Part shown: in pieces, positions 43,643 through 53,429 of the stretch | How the letters are laid out: every line of letters begins with the position of its first letter | Position numbering within the stretch: position 1 is the stretch's first letter | DNA from: an uncultured Lachnospiraceae bacterium | Lineage (GTDB): Bacteria > Bacillota > Clostridia > Lachnospirales > Lachnospiraceae | Direction: 5' to 3' | Assembly: GCA_905209075.1 (NCBI GenBank) | Contig: CAJLRL010000003.1 | Location: forward strand, 124,001-188,000 | DNA: 64,000 nt | The notes under the pieces: model-generated | Told to the model about the DNA's origin: nothing | The model's input: only the letters and a program-made list of their open reading frames with translations | Database searches by the model: none | Position numbers and translations under genes: made by a program

Positions 43643-44785
43643 ATGAGACATATATCAATACTTGGATCAACAGGTTCAATTGGGACACAGACGCTTGACG
43701 TGGTACGGGAACATGGTGATATAAAAGTATCAGCTTTGTCATGTGGCAGAAATATTAAACTGCTTGAAAAGCAAGCCAGGGAATTTAAGCCTTCACTTGT
43801 AAGTGTATGGGACAAAAACGATGCAGAGGAACTTAGGGTAAAACTTGCAGATACAGATATAAAGGTTTCTTATGGTATGGAGGGACTTATAGAATCTGCT
43901 ACAATAGAAGATGCAGACATGATCGTCACAGCGATTGTCGGAATGCTTGGAATCCGTCCTACAATTGCAGCAATCAAGGCTAAAAAAGCAATCGCACTTG
44001 CAAATAAGGAGACACTTGTCACAGCAGGACATATCATAATACCGCTTGCAAAAGAATATGGTGTTCCTATATTGCCTGTTGACAGTGAACACAGTGCGAT
44101 TTTTCAATCACTTCAGGGAAACAAGCACAATAAAATATCAAAGATCCTTCTTACAGCGTCAGGTGGTCCATTCAGAGGAAAAAATATTTCTGAACTGGAA
44201 AATATACAGGTTGAAGATGCCCTTAAGCATCCTAACTGGACAATGGGACGTAAAATCACCATTGATTCATCTACACTTGTAAATAAAGGTTTGGAAGTTA
44301 TAGAAGCTAAATGGCTTTTTGGAGTTGGAACAGATAAAATAGAAGTTATTGTACATCCGCAAAGTGTGATCCATTCAGCTGTGGAATATGAAGATGGTGC
44401 AGTCATTGCTCAACTTGGAACACCTGATATGAGACTGCCTATACAATATGCTCTTTACTATCCTGATAGAAGAACTTTATCAGGAAAGAGACTTGATCTG
44501 TTTGATATAGGACAGCTTACATTTGAAAGACCTGACACAAATACGTTTAAGGGACTTTCTCTTGCAATTATAGCGGCTAAAAAAGGCGGCAATATGCCTA
44601 CTGTTTTTAACGCAGCAAATGAGAAGGCTGTCGCACTGTTTTTGGATAAAAAGATAAAATATCTGGAAATAATAGATATAATCGAGCAGTCTATGAATGA
44701 AATTTCATATATAGACGATCCAAAAGTTGAACAGATACTTGAAACTGAAAAAATAACTTATGACTTCATAAGTAAAAGGTGGTAG
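43643..44785 (+). CDS. dxr: 1-deoxy-D-xylulose 5-phosphate reductoisomerase
   Basis: Second step of the MEP isoprenoid pathway (NADPH-dependent). Of 380 residues, the nucleotide loop LGSTGSIGTQTLDVV is at about 6-20, with metal/substrate motifs LPVDSEHSAIFQ and ASGGPFRGK. ATG follows AAAGAGG. It neighbours ispG two genes later, putting two MEP steps in one operon with uppS, which uses their product. Confidence 0.97.
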   Translation: MRHISILGSTGSIGTQTLDVVREHGDIKVSALSCGRNIKLLEKQAREFKPSLVSVWDKNDAEELRVKLADTDIKVSYGMEGLIESATIEDADMIVTAIVGMLGIRPTIAAIKAKKAIALANKETLVTAGHIIIPLAKEYGVPILPVDSEHSAIFQSLQGNKHNKISKILLTASGGPFRGKNISELENIQVEDALKHPNWTMGRKITIDSSTLVNKGLEVIEAKWLFGVGTDKIEVIVHPQSVIHSAVEYEDGAVIAQLGTPDMRLPIQYALYYPDRRTLSGKRLDLFDIGQLTFERPDTNTFKGLSLAIIAAKKGGNMPTVFNAANEKAVALFLDKKIKYLEIIDIIEQSMNEISYIDDPKVEQILETEKITYDFISKRW

Positions 44786-44787
44786 AT

Positions 44788-45834
44788 TTGAACATTATAA
44801 GTATAATTATTGCTATAATTTTATTCAGCATTATTGTTATTTTTCACGAACTTGGTCACTTTCTGCTTGCAAAGGCAAACGGAATAAAGGTAAATGAGTT
44901 CGGTCTTGGACTTGGGCCAACTCTTTTTGGAATACAAAAAGGAGAAACAAAATACTCTATCAAACTCCTTCCATTTGGTGGAGCATGTATTATGGAAGGA
45001 GAGGATGAAAGTTCACAGGACAATAGGGCATTTAATAATAAATCAGTGTGGGCGAGAATGAGTGTCGTATTTGCAGGTCCGTTCTTTAATTTTATTATGG
45101 CATTTATATTTGCGCTTATCATAATATGTGCTGCGGGTTATGATAGTCCTAAGATTTCTGGAGTTGTTGAGGGTTATGCAGCTGAAGAAGCCGGATTTAA
45201 GGCTGGGGATGAGATTGTAAAATTAAACAATACCAATATACATTTTTACAGAGAAATCAGCTTGTATTCGGTTCTGCATAAAGGAGAAGATGTAAAGGTA
45301 ACATATCTTCGTGATGGAAAAACAGAGACTACTACGCTAAAACCGAAATATGATGAAGAACTGGGCAGGTATTTATATGGATTTACAGTATCAGGTGAGA
45401 GGACGAAAGTTAATTTTGGAAAATCACTTATATATAGTGGATATGAGGTAAAATACTGGATATATTCTACACTGGAAAGCCTTAAAATGCTCGTTACAGG
45501 AGGTGCTTCTGTAAACGATCTGAGTGGTCCTGTCGGAATAGTAAAGAATATAGGAGATTCTTACGAATCATCGGTAAGTACGTCCGGTTTCTGGTATGGT
45601 ATGTTATCCATGCTAAGCTGGGGTGTACTTTTGTCAGCAAACCTTGGGGTAATGAACCTGCTTCCGCTTCCGGCTCTGGATGGAGGCAGACTTGTTTTTC
45701 TTATTGTCGAGGCAATAAGGCGCAAAAGAATAGATCCTGACAAAGAAGGCTATGTACATCTGGTAGGAATCGTTCTTTTATTGATCCTGATGGTTGTAGT
45801 TATGTTTAATGACATAAGAAAATTATTCATATAG
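44788..45834 (+). CDS. rseP: site-2 intramembrane zinc protease RseP/RasP
   Basis: Cleaves anti-sigma factors and signal peptides within the membrane. TTG at 44788, 7 bases after AAGGTGG, is chosen over an in-frame GTG at 44779; it gives 348 residues. Zinc motif HELGH at 20-24, one PDZ domain (about 125-195), and the second active-site motif NLLPLPALDGGR near 290 in a later helix are all present. Confidence 0.95.
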   Translation: MNIISIIIAIILFSIIVIFHELGHFLLAKANGIKVNEFGLGLGPTLFGIQKGETKYSIKLLPFGGACIMEGEDESSQDNRAFNNKSVWARMSVVFAGPFFNFIMAFIFALIIICAAGYDSPKISGVVEGYAAEEAGFKAGDEIVKLNNTNIHFYREISLYSVLHKGEDVKVTYLRDGKTETTTLKPKYDEELGRYLYGFTVSGERTKVNFGKSLIYSGYEVKYWIYSTLESLKMLVTGGASVNDLSGPVGIVKNIGDSYESSVSTSGFWYGMLSMLSWGVLLSANLGVMNLLPLPALDGGRLVFLIVEAIRRKRIDPDKEGYVHLVGIVLLLILMVVVMFNDIRKLFI

Positions 45835-45847
45835 GGAGATAAATGCA

Positions 45848-46894
45848 ATGGAGACAAAAGTTGTTAAAATCGGAGATAGGATTATTGGTGGAAATAATCC
45901 TATATTGATACAGTCTATGACAAACACAAAGACTGAAGACATTACAGCTACTGTACAACAGATAAATGAACTTACAGAACTTGGATGCGATATTATAAGA
46001 TGTGCGGTTCCGACAATTGAGGCAGCCGGAGCTTTAAAGGAAATAAAAAAGCAGATAAGAATTCCACTTGTTGCTGATATACACTTTGATTATAAACTCG
46101 CAATTGCAGCAATAGAAAATGGTGCAGATAAGATCAGGATCAACCCTGGAAACATTGGTAGTACAGAAAGGGTAAAAGCTGTTGTAGATGCTGCAAAAGA
46201 AAGAAATATCCCGATAAGGGTAGGGGTAAACAGTGGCTCTTTAGAGAAAGATCTTGTAGAAAAATATCATGGTGTTACAGCCGAGGGAATTGTCGAAAGT
46301 GCACTTGATAAGGTAAAGCTTATTGAAGACATGGGATACGATAATCTTGTAATAAGTATCAAGTCTTCAAATGTGATGATGTGTGTAAAAGCGCATGAAC
46401 TTATAGCAACACAGACGGTGCATCCGCTTCATGTAGGGATAACAGAAGCAGGAACATTGATAAGTGGTAATATAAAGTCGGCAATCGGTCTCGGTCTTAT
46501 ATTAAACCAGGGAATCGGAGACACAATAAGAGTGTCGCTTACAGGAAGTCCACTTGAAGAAGTAAAGTCAGCAAAACTAATACTTAGAACACTTGGACTT
46601 AGAACAGGTGGAATAGAAGTAGTATCATGTCCTACATGTGGACGTACACAGATCGATCTGATAGGTCTTGCAAATAAGGTTGAAACTATGGTATCCGGCT
46701 ATGATCTGGATATTAAAGTTGCAGTTATGGGATGTGTAGTAAACGGTCCGGGAGAAGCAAAAGAAGCGGATATAGGAATTGCCGGCGGAAAAGGTGAAGG
46801 CATAATCATTAAGCATGGCCAGGTATATAAAAAAGTACCTGAGAATGAACTGCTGCCTGCACTTAAGTATGAGTTAGATCATTGGAGTGAGTAA
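45848..46894 (+). CDS. ispG: 4-hydroxy-3-methylbut-2-enyl diphosphate synthase (flavodoxin)
   Basis: Sixth MEP-pathway enzyme; needs a 4Fe-4S cluster. Of 348 residues, it has QSMTNTKTEDITATVQQI, NPGNIGS, and the cluster cysteines in SCPTCGRTQID and VMGCVVNGPGEAKEADIGIA. It stands between rseP and polC where B. subtilis has proS. Confidence 0.97.
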   Translation: METKVVKIGDRIIGGNNPILIQSMTNTKTEDITATVQQINELTELGCDIIRCAVPTIEAAGALKEIKKQIRIPLVADIHFDYKLAIAAIENGADKIRINPGNIGSTERVKAVVDAAKERNIPIRVGVNSGSLEKDLVEKYHGVTAEGIVESALDKVKLIEDMGYDNLVISIKSSNVMMCVKAHELIATQTVHPLHVGITEAGTLISGNIKSAIGLGLILNQGIGDTIRVSLTGSPLEEVKSAKLILRTLGLRTGGIEVVSCPTCGRTQIDLIGLANKVETMVSGYDLDIKVAVMGCVVNGPGEAKEADIGIAGGKGEGIIIKHGQVYKKVPENELLPALKYELDHWSE

Positions 46895-46895
46895 T

Positions 46896-49800
46896 TTGAT
46901 AAAATCATTTGGTGAAACTTTTCCAACATTAAAGGTTGATAGTGAGATGGAACATTTGCTGGAAAAAGCTTCTGTTACAAAGATAAGTGTTAATCATGCA
47001 CGTAATCTGTATAGGATATATCTTACATCGGAAAGACTTATCTTTAAGAAAAATATATGGAAACTTGAAGAGGCAATTCAGAAGCAGATATTTAAAAGTA
47101 AAGATATATCTGTAAAGATAATTGAATCATATCAACTTTCAACGCAATATACGCCAAGAACACTGTTAGATGTATACAAAGACAGCATCCTGGATGAATT
47201 GAATTCACACAGTGTACTATTATATAATCTTTTACGTACAGCACAGTGGGAATTTACAGATGATACACATGTCACACTGACGATAGAGGAGACTATCATT
47301 GCAAAAACAAGGGGGAATACAATAATGGAATTCCTCGAAAAAGTTTTTTGCGAGCGGTGTGGAATGGATTTTATCATAAACATTAAATACGAAAAGCCAA
47401 AGATAAGTAAATATCGCAAAAATGCAGATAAACAGATCGAACAGGAAGTTCAGAATATAATAGCAAGGACTAAATTTGCTGTTGCTGGAAATGAAGATAT
47501 CAAAACAGCAGAAAATCAGAATCAAAATGATGATGGAAGTATGTTTGTAGAGGCAGGTGTTTCCGAATCAAAAAATGACGGAAAAATGTCAGAAAAAGTA
47601 AAAAAAGAAAGAAAAGCACCAGAAACTTCAGATGATTCATCTAAAAATGATAGAAAATTTGAACGTAAATTCGAAAAACGTGGAGACTTCAGAAGAAAAT
47701 ACGATAATGATCCGGACGTGATCTATGGAAGAAATTTTGATGATGAGGAAATCACGATCGACAAGATAGACGGACCGATCGGCGAGGTAGTGATCAAAGG
47801 ACAGATATTATCGGTTGAAACCCGTAACATAAGAAACGAAAAGACAATAATTATTTTTGCAGTTACTGATTTTACAGATACGATCATGCTTAAACTTTTT
47901 GTAAGGACCGAGGATGTTCCTGAAATCACAAAAGATGTGGCAGATGGAAAATTCATAAAAGTAAAGGGTGTTGTGACAGTAGATAAATATGATAGTGACC
48001 TATCCATTACATCTATTGCCGGAATAAAGAAAATACCGGATTTTACAACAAAAAGAGAAGATACTGCTGCAGAAAAGCGTGTGGAATTGCACTGTCATAC
48101 AAAGATGAGTGATATGGATGGAGTATCTGATGTCAAAGATATCGTTAAATGTGCGATGCGATGGGGTCATAAGGCAATCGCCATAACGGATCATGGTGAT
48201 GTACAGGCATTTCCTGATGCGAATCATACTGTAGATGATAAATTTAAGGTAATATATGGAGTTGAGGCATATCTTGTAGATGATACAAAGGACATAGTAG
48301 AAGAGGCCAAAGGTCAGAAACTAGATGATTCCTATGTTGTATTTGATATTGAAACGACAGGATTTAGTCCTGAAAAAAACAAGATCATCGAAATAGGTGC
48401 GGTAAAAGTCGTCGAAGGAAAGATTGTTGACAGATATTCAACATTTGTAAACCCACAGGTTCCGATCCCTTTCAGAATAGAAGAACTGACATCTATAAGG
48501 GATGATATGGTAGTATCTGCGCCGACGATAGATGTCATATTGCCAGATTTTATGGAATTTTGTAAAGACTGTATAATGGTTGCACATAATGCAGATTTTG
48601 ATATGAGCTTTATAAAAAGAAACTGTGAGCTTCTTTCAATGCCATGCAATCCTACAATAGTGGACACAGTTGCACTTGCCAGAGTGCTGCTGCCACAGCT
48701 TAACAGATTTAAGCTTGATACTGTCGCCAAAGCTGTCGGTGTATCCCTGGATCATCACCATCGTGCGGTAGATGATGCAGCATGCACGGCGGAGATATTT
48801 GTAAAATTTATCCAGATGCTTAAGGACAGAGGCGTAGACAATCTGGATGAAGTAAACCAAATGGCGAAATCATCTGTAGAAATGATCCGCAAAATGCCTA
48901 CATATCATGCGATAATATTGGCAACATGCGACCAGGGACGTACAAATCTGTACAGGCTTACATCGCTTGCGCATATCAAATATTATAATAAAAGACCGCG
49001 TATTCCTAAATCTGAATTTGTCAAATATCATGATGGGCTTTTGATAGGCTCTGCCTGCGAGGCAGGAGAACTCTACAGAGCAATCTTAAACGGAAGACCG
49101 CAGGAAGAGATAAACCGTCTTGTCAATTTTTATGATTATCTTGAAATACAGCCTCTTGGAAATAATGCGTTTATGGTAAGAGATGAAGATTCATCGATCG
49201 CTTCGGATGACGACCTTATTGCAATAAATAAACGGATTGTTAAATTAGGTGAAGAATTTGGAAAACTTGTTGTTGCGACATGTGATGTCCATTTCCTAAA
49301 TCCGGAGGATGAGATATACAGGCGAATAATAATGGCTGGTAAGGGCTTTAAAGATGCTGATGAACAGGCACCTTTGTACCTTAGGACGACAGAGGAGATG
49401 CTAAAAGAATTTGAGTATCTGGGGAGCCAGAAAGCAGAAGAGGTTGTCATCACAAACACCAATAAAATTGCAGATATGTGTGAGAGGATTTCACCTGTAA
49501 GACCGGATAAATGTCCGCCGGTAATTGAAAATTCGGATGGAATGCTTCGTGATATATGTTATACAAAAGCACACAGAATGTATGGTGAAGAATTACCTCC
49601 GATCGTAAAGGAAAGACTTGATCGTGAACTAAATTCCATAATTTCGAATGGATACGCAGTTATGTATATCATCGCACAGAAACTTGTGTGGAAATCAAAT
49701 GAGGACGGATATCTTGTCGGATCGAGAGGATCCGTAGGAAGTTCTTTTGTTGCAACGATGTCCGGTGTAACAGAAGTTAATCCTCTTCATGCACATTATC

Positions 49801-51428
49801 TGTGTACTCACTGCAAATATAGTGATTTTGACTCAGATGAGGTAAAAGCATATTCAGGACGTGGCGGCTGTGATATGCCTGACAAGATATGTCCAAAGTG
49901 TGGAAAACCATTAAGCAAGGAAGGATTTGATATTCCATTTGAGACTTTCCTCGGTTTTAAGGGAAATAAGGAGCCTGATATAGATCTTAACTTTTCAGGT
50001 GAGTATCAGGCAAAAGCCCATAAATATACAGAGGTTATTTTCGGGGAAGGACAGACATTTAAGGCAGGAACGATCGGAACACTCGCTGATAAAACCGCAT
50101 TCGGATATATTAAGAATTATTATGAAGAGCGTGGCATAAGAAAAAGAAATTGTGAGATTGACAGGATCGTTCAGGGATGTGTCGGTGTAAGACGTACAAC
50201 AGGACAGCATCCGGGAGGAATTGTTGTTTTGCCGATGGGTGAGGAAATAAATACATTTACGCCTGTACAGCATCCGGCTAATGATATGACAGTAGATATT
50301 ACGACAACACATTTTGATTATCATTCGATCGATCACAACCTTTTAAAGCTCGATATCCTCGGACATGATGATCCTACCATGATACGAATGCTCCAGGATC
50401 TTACTGGAGTAGACCCTACAAAAATTCCTCTTGATGATAAGGCAGTTATGTCGCTTTTCCAGAATACTTCTGCGCTTGGGATTGAGCCGGAGGATATAGA
50501 TGGATGTCAGCTTGGTGCGCTTGGGATACCAGAGTTTGGAACGGACTTTGCCATGGGCATGCTTATGGACACACAGCCAAAAGAATTTTCTGATCTGATC
50601 AGGATAGCAGGTCTTTCACATGGAACTGATGTCTGGCTTGGAAATGCGCAGACACTTATCGAAAATGGTACAGCAACAATTTCTACATGTATATGTACTC
50701 GTGATGATATCATGACATATCTTATCTCAATGGGACTTGAATCAGAGAGAGCTTTCAAAATAATGGAGGCAGTCAGAAAAGGAATGGTCGCAAAAGGCAA
50801 ATGTAAGGATTGGCCTGAATGGAAGGAAGATATGATCGCACATGGTGTGCCCGACTGGTATATATGGTCGTGTGAAAAGATCAAATATATGTTTCCTAAG
50901 GCTCATGCTGCCGCATATGTTATGATGGCATGGAGGATCGCATATTGTAAGGTTTTTTATCCACTTGCATATTATGCAGCATATTTTTCTATTAGGGCAA
51001 CAGGATTTTCGTATGAGCTTATGTGTCAGGGAAAAGAACGTCTGGAAAGTTATATGAAAGACTATAAAAAGCGTAAGGACACGCTTACAAACAAGGAGCA
51101 GGATACGTTTAAGGACATGAGGATAGTTCAGGAAATGTATGCGAGAGGATTCGAATTCACACCGCTTGATATATACACAGCGCATCCGAACAGGTTTCAG
51201 ATCGTAGATGGAAAACTGATGCCCGCAATAAACAGTATTGATGGTCTTGGTGATAATGCGGCTATAGCAATAGCCGAGGCTGCTAAGGATGGACCATTCC
51301 TCTCAAAGGATGATTTCAGGGAGAGGACACATGTGTCCAAGACAGCAATCGAATTGATGAGTGACCTGGGATTATTCGGGGATATTCCGGAATCAAATCA
51401 GTTGTCACTGTTCGATTTTGGAGCATAA
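46896..51428 (+). CDS. polC: DNA polymerase III alpha subunit, PolC type
   Basis: Replicative polymerase of low-GC Gram-positives with built-in proofreading. TTG at 46896, 8 bases after GGAG, gives about 1510 residues; an in-frame GTG at 46887 lies inside the ribosome site. Domain order: N-terminal region, OB fold (about 290-385), PHP domain (VELHCHTKMSDMDG) split by a DEDDh exonuclease (VVFDIETTGFSP near 480), then the polymerase domain. A zinc module has CTHCKYS and CPKCGKPL. Catalytic segment EPDIDLNFSGEYQ is present. Confidence 0.97.
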   Translation: MIKSFGETFPTLKVDSEMEHLLEKASVTKISVNHARNLYRIYLTSERLIFKKNIWKLEEAIQKQIFKSKDISVKIIESYQLSTQYTPRTLLDVYKDSILDELNSHSVLLYNLLRTAQWEFTDDTHVTLTIEETIIAKTRGNTIMEFLEKVFCERCGMDFIINIKYEKPKISKYRKNADKQIEQEVQNIIARTKFAVAGNEDIKTAENQNQNDDGSMFVEAGVSESKNDGKMSEKVKKERKAPETSDDSSKNDRKFERKFEKRGDFRRKYDNDPDVIYGRNFDDEEITIDKIDGPIGEVVIKGQILSVETRNIRNEKTIIIFAVTDFTDTIMLKLFVRTEDVPEITKDVADGKFIKVKGVVTVDKYDSDLSITSIAGIKKIPDFTTKREDTAAEKRVELHCHTKMSDMDGVSDVKDIVKCAMRWGHKAIAITDHGDVQAFPDANHTVDDKFKVIYGVEAYLVDDTKDIVEEAKGQKLDDSYVVFDIETTGFSPEKNKIIEIGAVKVVEGKIVDRYSTFVNPQVPIPFRIEELTSIRDDMVVSAPTIDVILPDFMEFCKDCIMVAHNADFDMSFIKRNCELLSMPCNPTIVDTVALARVLLPQLNRFKLDTVAKAVGVSLDHHHRAVDDAACTAEIFVKFIQMLKDRGVDNLDEVNQMAKSSVEMIRKMPTYHAIILATCDQGRTNLYRLTSLAHIKYYNKRPRIPKSEFVKYHDGLLIGSACEAGELYRAILNGRPQEEINRLVNFYDYLEIQPLGNNAFMVRDEDSSIASDDDLIAINKRIVKLGEEFGKLVVATCDVHFLNPEDEIYRRIIMAGKGFKDADEQAPLYLRTTEEMLKEFEYLGSQKAEEVVITNTNKIADMCERISPVRPDKCPPVIENSDGMLRDICYTKAHRMYGEELPPIVKERLDRELNSIISNGYAVMYIIAQKLVWKSNEDGYLVGSRGSVGSSFVATMSGVTEVNPLHAHYLCTHCKYSDFDSDEVKAYSGRGGCDMPDKICPKCGKPLSKEGFDIPFETFLGFKGNKEPDIDLNFSGEYQAKAHKYTEVIFGEGQTFKAGTIGTLADKTAFGYIKNYYEERGIRKRNCEIDRIVQGCVGVRRTTGQHPGGIVVLPMGEEINTFTPVQHPANDMTVDITTTHFDYHSIDHNLLKLDILGHDDPTMIRMLQDLTGVDPTKIPLDDKAVMSLFQNTSALGIEPEDIDGCQLGALGIPEFGTDFAMGMLMDTQPKEFSDLIRIAGLSHGTDVWLGNAQTLIENGTATISTCICTRDDIMTYLISMGLESERAFKIMEAVRKGMVAKGKCKDWPEWKEDMIAHGVPDWYIWSCEKIKYMFPKAHAAAYVMMAWRIAYCKVFYPLAYYAAYFSIRATGFSYELMCQGKERLESYMKDYKKRKDTLTNKEQDTFKDMRIVQEMYARGFEFTPLDIYTAHPNRFQIVDGKLMPAINSIDGLGDNAAIAIAEAAKDGPFLSKDDFRERTHVSKTAIELMSDLGLFGDIPESNQLSLFDFGA

Positions 51429-51472
51429 ATGTATATGAAAAATAATAATGTCTAAAAGCGGAAAAAGTAACG

Positions 51473-51515
51473 AAAAGAGCCTGCAGATCAATGCGAAAAA
51501 TCTACAGGCTCTTTT
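51473..51515. terminator. bidirectional terminator between polC and xpt
   Basis: AAAAGAGCCTG (51473-51483) pairs with 51505-51515, extended by AGAT/ATCT after one mismatch. T-rich ends on both strands let it serve both polC (+) and xpt (-). Confidence 0.75.
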
Positions 51516-51518
51516 AAT

Positions 51519-52097
51519 TTACTGTTCTTCGATGAAATCGATCTGATATTCATCCATATATTTGATGCGGGCAAGAGAATATACTTCATAACCCTGATCA
51601 TTTAATTTTTCTCTTCCAGGCTGGAATGATTTTTCAATGAGGATTCCAATACCGGCAACTGTTGCATGTGCCATTCGAAGTAAGCGGATGGAACCTGTTG
51701 CGGCTTCTCCGTCTGCAAGGAAATCATCGATCAGGAGAACATGATCGTTTTCACTTATAACATCTTTTGAGAGACAAAGCTCGTAATGCTTTTCAGTAGT
51801 ATATGAAGTGACCTCTGTCTGGTAAAGATCATTATGTAATGTTTTTGAAGGCTGCTTTTTTAATATAACAAGAGGTACACCCATTTCTATTGCAGTCATT
51901 AGAGCCGGAGCAATACCTGAACTTTCGATCGTTACAACTTTTGTGATCGCTTTGTCTTTGAAATGTGTCGCAAATTCTTTTCCTATGTCTGCCATAAGGA
52001 CAGGATCTACCTGATGATTTATAAATTTATTAACCTTTAAAATATCTGTTCCGATGACAAGGCCATCTTTTAATATTCTGTCTTGTAATTCTTTCAT
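51519..52097 (-). CDS. xpt: xanthine phosphoribosyltransferase
   Basis: Salvages xanthine to XMP with PRPP. Of 192 residues, the PRPP-binding loop VLLIDDFLADGEA is at about 120-132. The start MKELQDRILKDGLVIG and the motif VTIESSGIAPALMTAIEMGV are typical of Xpt. It is on the minus strand with GAGGTAAAT as ribosome site and a possible extended -10 promoter just upstream. No purine riboswitch fits in the 56-base gap. Confidence 0.96.
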   Translation of the reverse strand: MKELQDRILKDGLVIGTDILKVNKFINHQVDPVLMADIGKEFATHFKDKAITKVVTIESSGIAPALMTAIEMGVPLVILKKQPSKTLHNDLYQTEVTSYTTEKHYELCLSKDVISENDHVLLIDDFLADGEAATGSIRLLRMAHATVAGIGILIEKSFQPGREKLNDQGYEVYSLARIKYMDEYQIDFIEEQ

Positions 52098-52122
52098 TTT
52101 ATTTACCTCATTTTTTATTTTT

Positions 52123-52131
52123 AGTATAGCA
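52123..52131 (-). promoter_or_regulatory. extended -10 promoter for xpt
   Basis: On the minus strand TGC-TATACT (52131 down to 52123), 25 bases before the xpt start. The -35 region is AT-rich and poor, as is common for extended -10 promoters. Confidence 0.4.
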
Positions 52132-52153
52132 TATTTATATAAAATTTAACACA

Positions 52154-52618
52154 CTAATTATAGATTTGCGAATAAATATCTTCAACTATATGATCTAAAA
52201 ATTCTTCACTTAAATCAGGATACCTGTCTTTTATTTTTGATGTTATGTAGTCTGAGCGTAAAAAATAGTCATCGCCCATTGCATTTACAGTATCACCATA
52301 ACGTTCTATCAGCGTTGATCTGCAATTATCCATAAAATAGCTGACAGCCTCATTATATATATTGTCATTGTTTTTTGCTGTTGAAGCTATTTTTTTCAGT
52401 GCAAGAAATGAGCGTATTCCTATGATAAAAAAGATCAAAAGCATAAGTCCCATGACAGAAGAGAATATAGCTTTGTTTGTTATATCCATATTAAGAGGGA
52501 TAATATCCAGGTCTACAAGTATTATAAGTATTGCGCCTGCAATGCTTACTCCGGTCAGTGTCTGGGCGGAAGATTTTGTCTCATAATATTTCTGATTTTC
52601 ATCAACGTAAATTTTCAT
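52154..52618 (-). CDS. hypothetical two-helix membrane protein
   Basis: A 154-residue protein I do not recognise. Two membrane helices (about 22-42 and 52-72) separate a short N-terminus from a cytoplasmic C-terminal region (about 75-154) with tyrosine- and aspartate-rich helical sequence. A good AAGGAGGC site precedes the ATG. It is divergent from rlmH, only 46 bases away, and upstream of xpt on the same strand. Confidence 0.75.
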   Translation of the reverse strand: MKIYVDENQKYYETKSSAQTLTGVSIAGAILIILVDLDIIPLNMDITNKAIFSSVMGLMLLIFFIIGIRSFLALKKIASTAKNNDNIYNEAVSYFMDNCRSTLIERYGDTVNAMGDDYFLRSDYITSKIKDRYPDLSEEFLDHIVEDIYSQIYN

Positions 52619-52630
52619 ATAGCCTCCTTA

Positions 52631-52658
52631 TTGTTTCAATTTATATATATGGTATAAT
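52631..52658 (+). promoter_or_regulatory. candidate promoter for rlmH and the yqfC-ybeY group
   Basis: TTGTTT at 52631-52636, a 16-base spacer and TATAAT at 52653-52658. The ATG at 52665 follows only 6 bases later, so this transcript would be nearly leaderless. Confidence 0.4.
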
Positions 52659-52664
52659 GAACAC

Positions 52665-53144
52665 ATGAAAATTACAATATTATGTGTAGGAAAAGTTAAA
52701 GAAAAATTTTACCGGGATGCAATTTCGGAATATCAAAAGAGACTTGGCAGATATTGCAGGCTGCAGATCATAGAGGTGGCAGATGAAAAGACTATAGAGC
52801 AGGCATCAGTAAATGAAATAAATATAGTCAAAGAAAAAGAGGGAGAAAGGCTTATAAAAAATATTAAAGATGATGCCTATGTCATATGCCTTGCGATTGA
52901 TGGAAAGCAGCTTGATTCCGTTGAATTGTCAAACAAAATGGATTATCTTGCTCTGAAAGGCAAAAGTCATATATGCTTTATAATAGGAGGCTCTTTAGGA
53001 CTTTCAGATGAGGTGTTAAAGCTTAGTGATCTTAAGCTCAGCTTTTCAAAGATGACATTTCCGCATCAGCTGATGAGAGTAATCCTGCTTGAGCAGATAT
53101 ACCGTTCATACAGAATATCAAATAATGAACCTTATCATAAATAA
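52665..53144 (+). CDS. rlmH: 23S rRNA (pseudouridine1915-N3)-methyltransferase RlmH
   Basis: SPOUT methyltransferase acting on 70S ribosomes. Its 159 residues match the family. Start [20 protein letters not shown], the SAM-binding knot [15 protein letters not shown] and the C-terminal [20 protein letters not shown] with NNEPYHK are diagnostic. There is no clear ribosome site, and the start lies 6 bases after a -10 like element. Confidence 0.96.
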   Translation: MKITILCVGKVKEKFYRDAISEYQKRLGRYCRLQIIEVADEKTIEQASVNEINIVKEKEGERLIKNIKDDAYVICLAIDGKQLDSVELSNKMDYLALKGKSHICFIIGGSLGLSDEVLKLSDLKLSFSKMTFPHQLMRVILLEQIYRSYRISNNEPYHK

Positions 53145-53168
53145 ATGCGTTAATACATATACTTACAT

Positions 53169-53429
53169 ATGAAAATAAAAAAGATAGCAGATTCATTTGA
53201 ACTTCCAAAAGATATTGTTCTTGGAATACCGATCGTAACATGTTATGGCTCTGACCAGATGACGATAGAAAATCATAAGGGCATTCTTGAATTTAATGAT
53301 AAATATATAAATGTAAGGGCGTTGGACTGTACAATTAAAATTACAGGGCGTAATCTGGAAATTAAAGAATTTGCTAAAGATATAATAATAATTTCGGGCT
53401 GTCTGGAAAGTATTCATTATGAGATTTGA
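53169..53429 (+). CDS. yqfC: sporulation protein YqfC (YabP/YqfC family)
   Basis: An 86-residue beta-rich protein with the pattern of the YabP/YqfC family (ENHKGILEFNDKYINVRALD and CTIKITGRNLEI). In spore formers yqfC is sigma-E dependent and is followed by yqfD and phoH, as here. It overlaps the next gene by 11 bases. Ribosome site is weak. Function is unknown even in B. subtilis. Confidence 0.85.
   Translation: MKIKKIADSFELPKDIVLGIPIVTCYGSDQMTIENHKGILEFNDKYINVRALDCTIKITGRNLEIKEFAKDIIIISGCLESIHYEI

Noticed and set aside
52098..52153. Purine riboswitch before xpt
   Set aside because: xpt is often riboswitch-controlled in Firmicutes, but only 56 AT-rich bases lie upstream, too few for an aptamer and expression platform.
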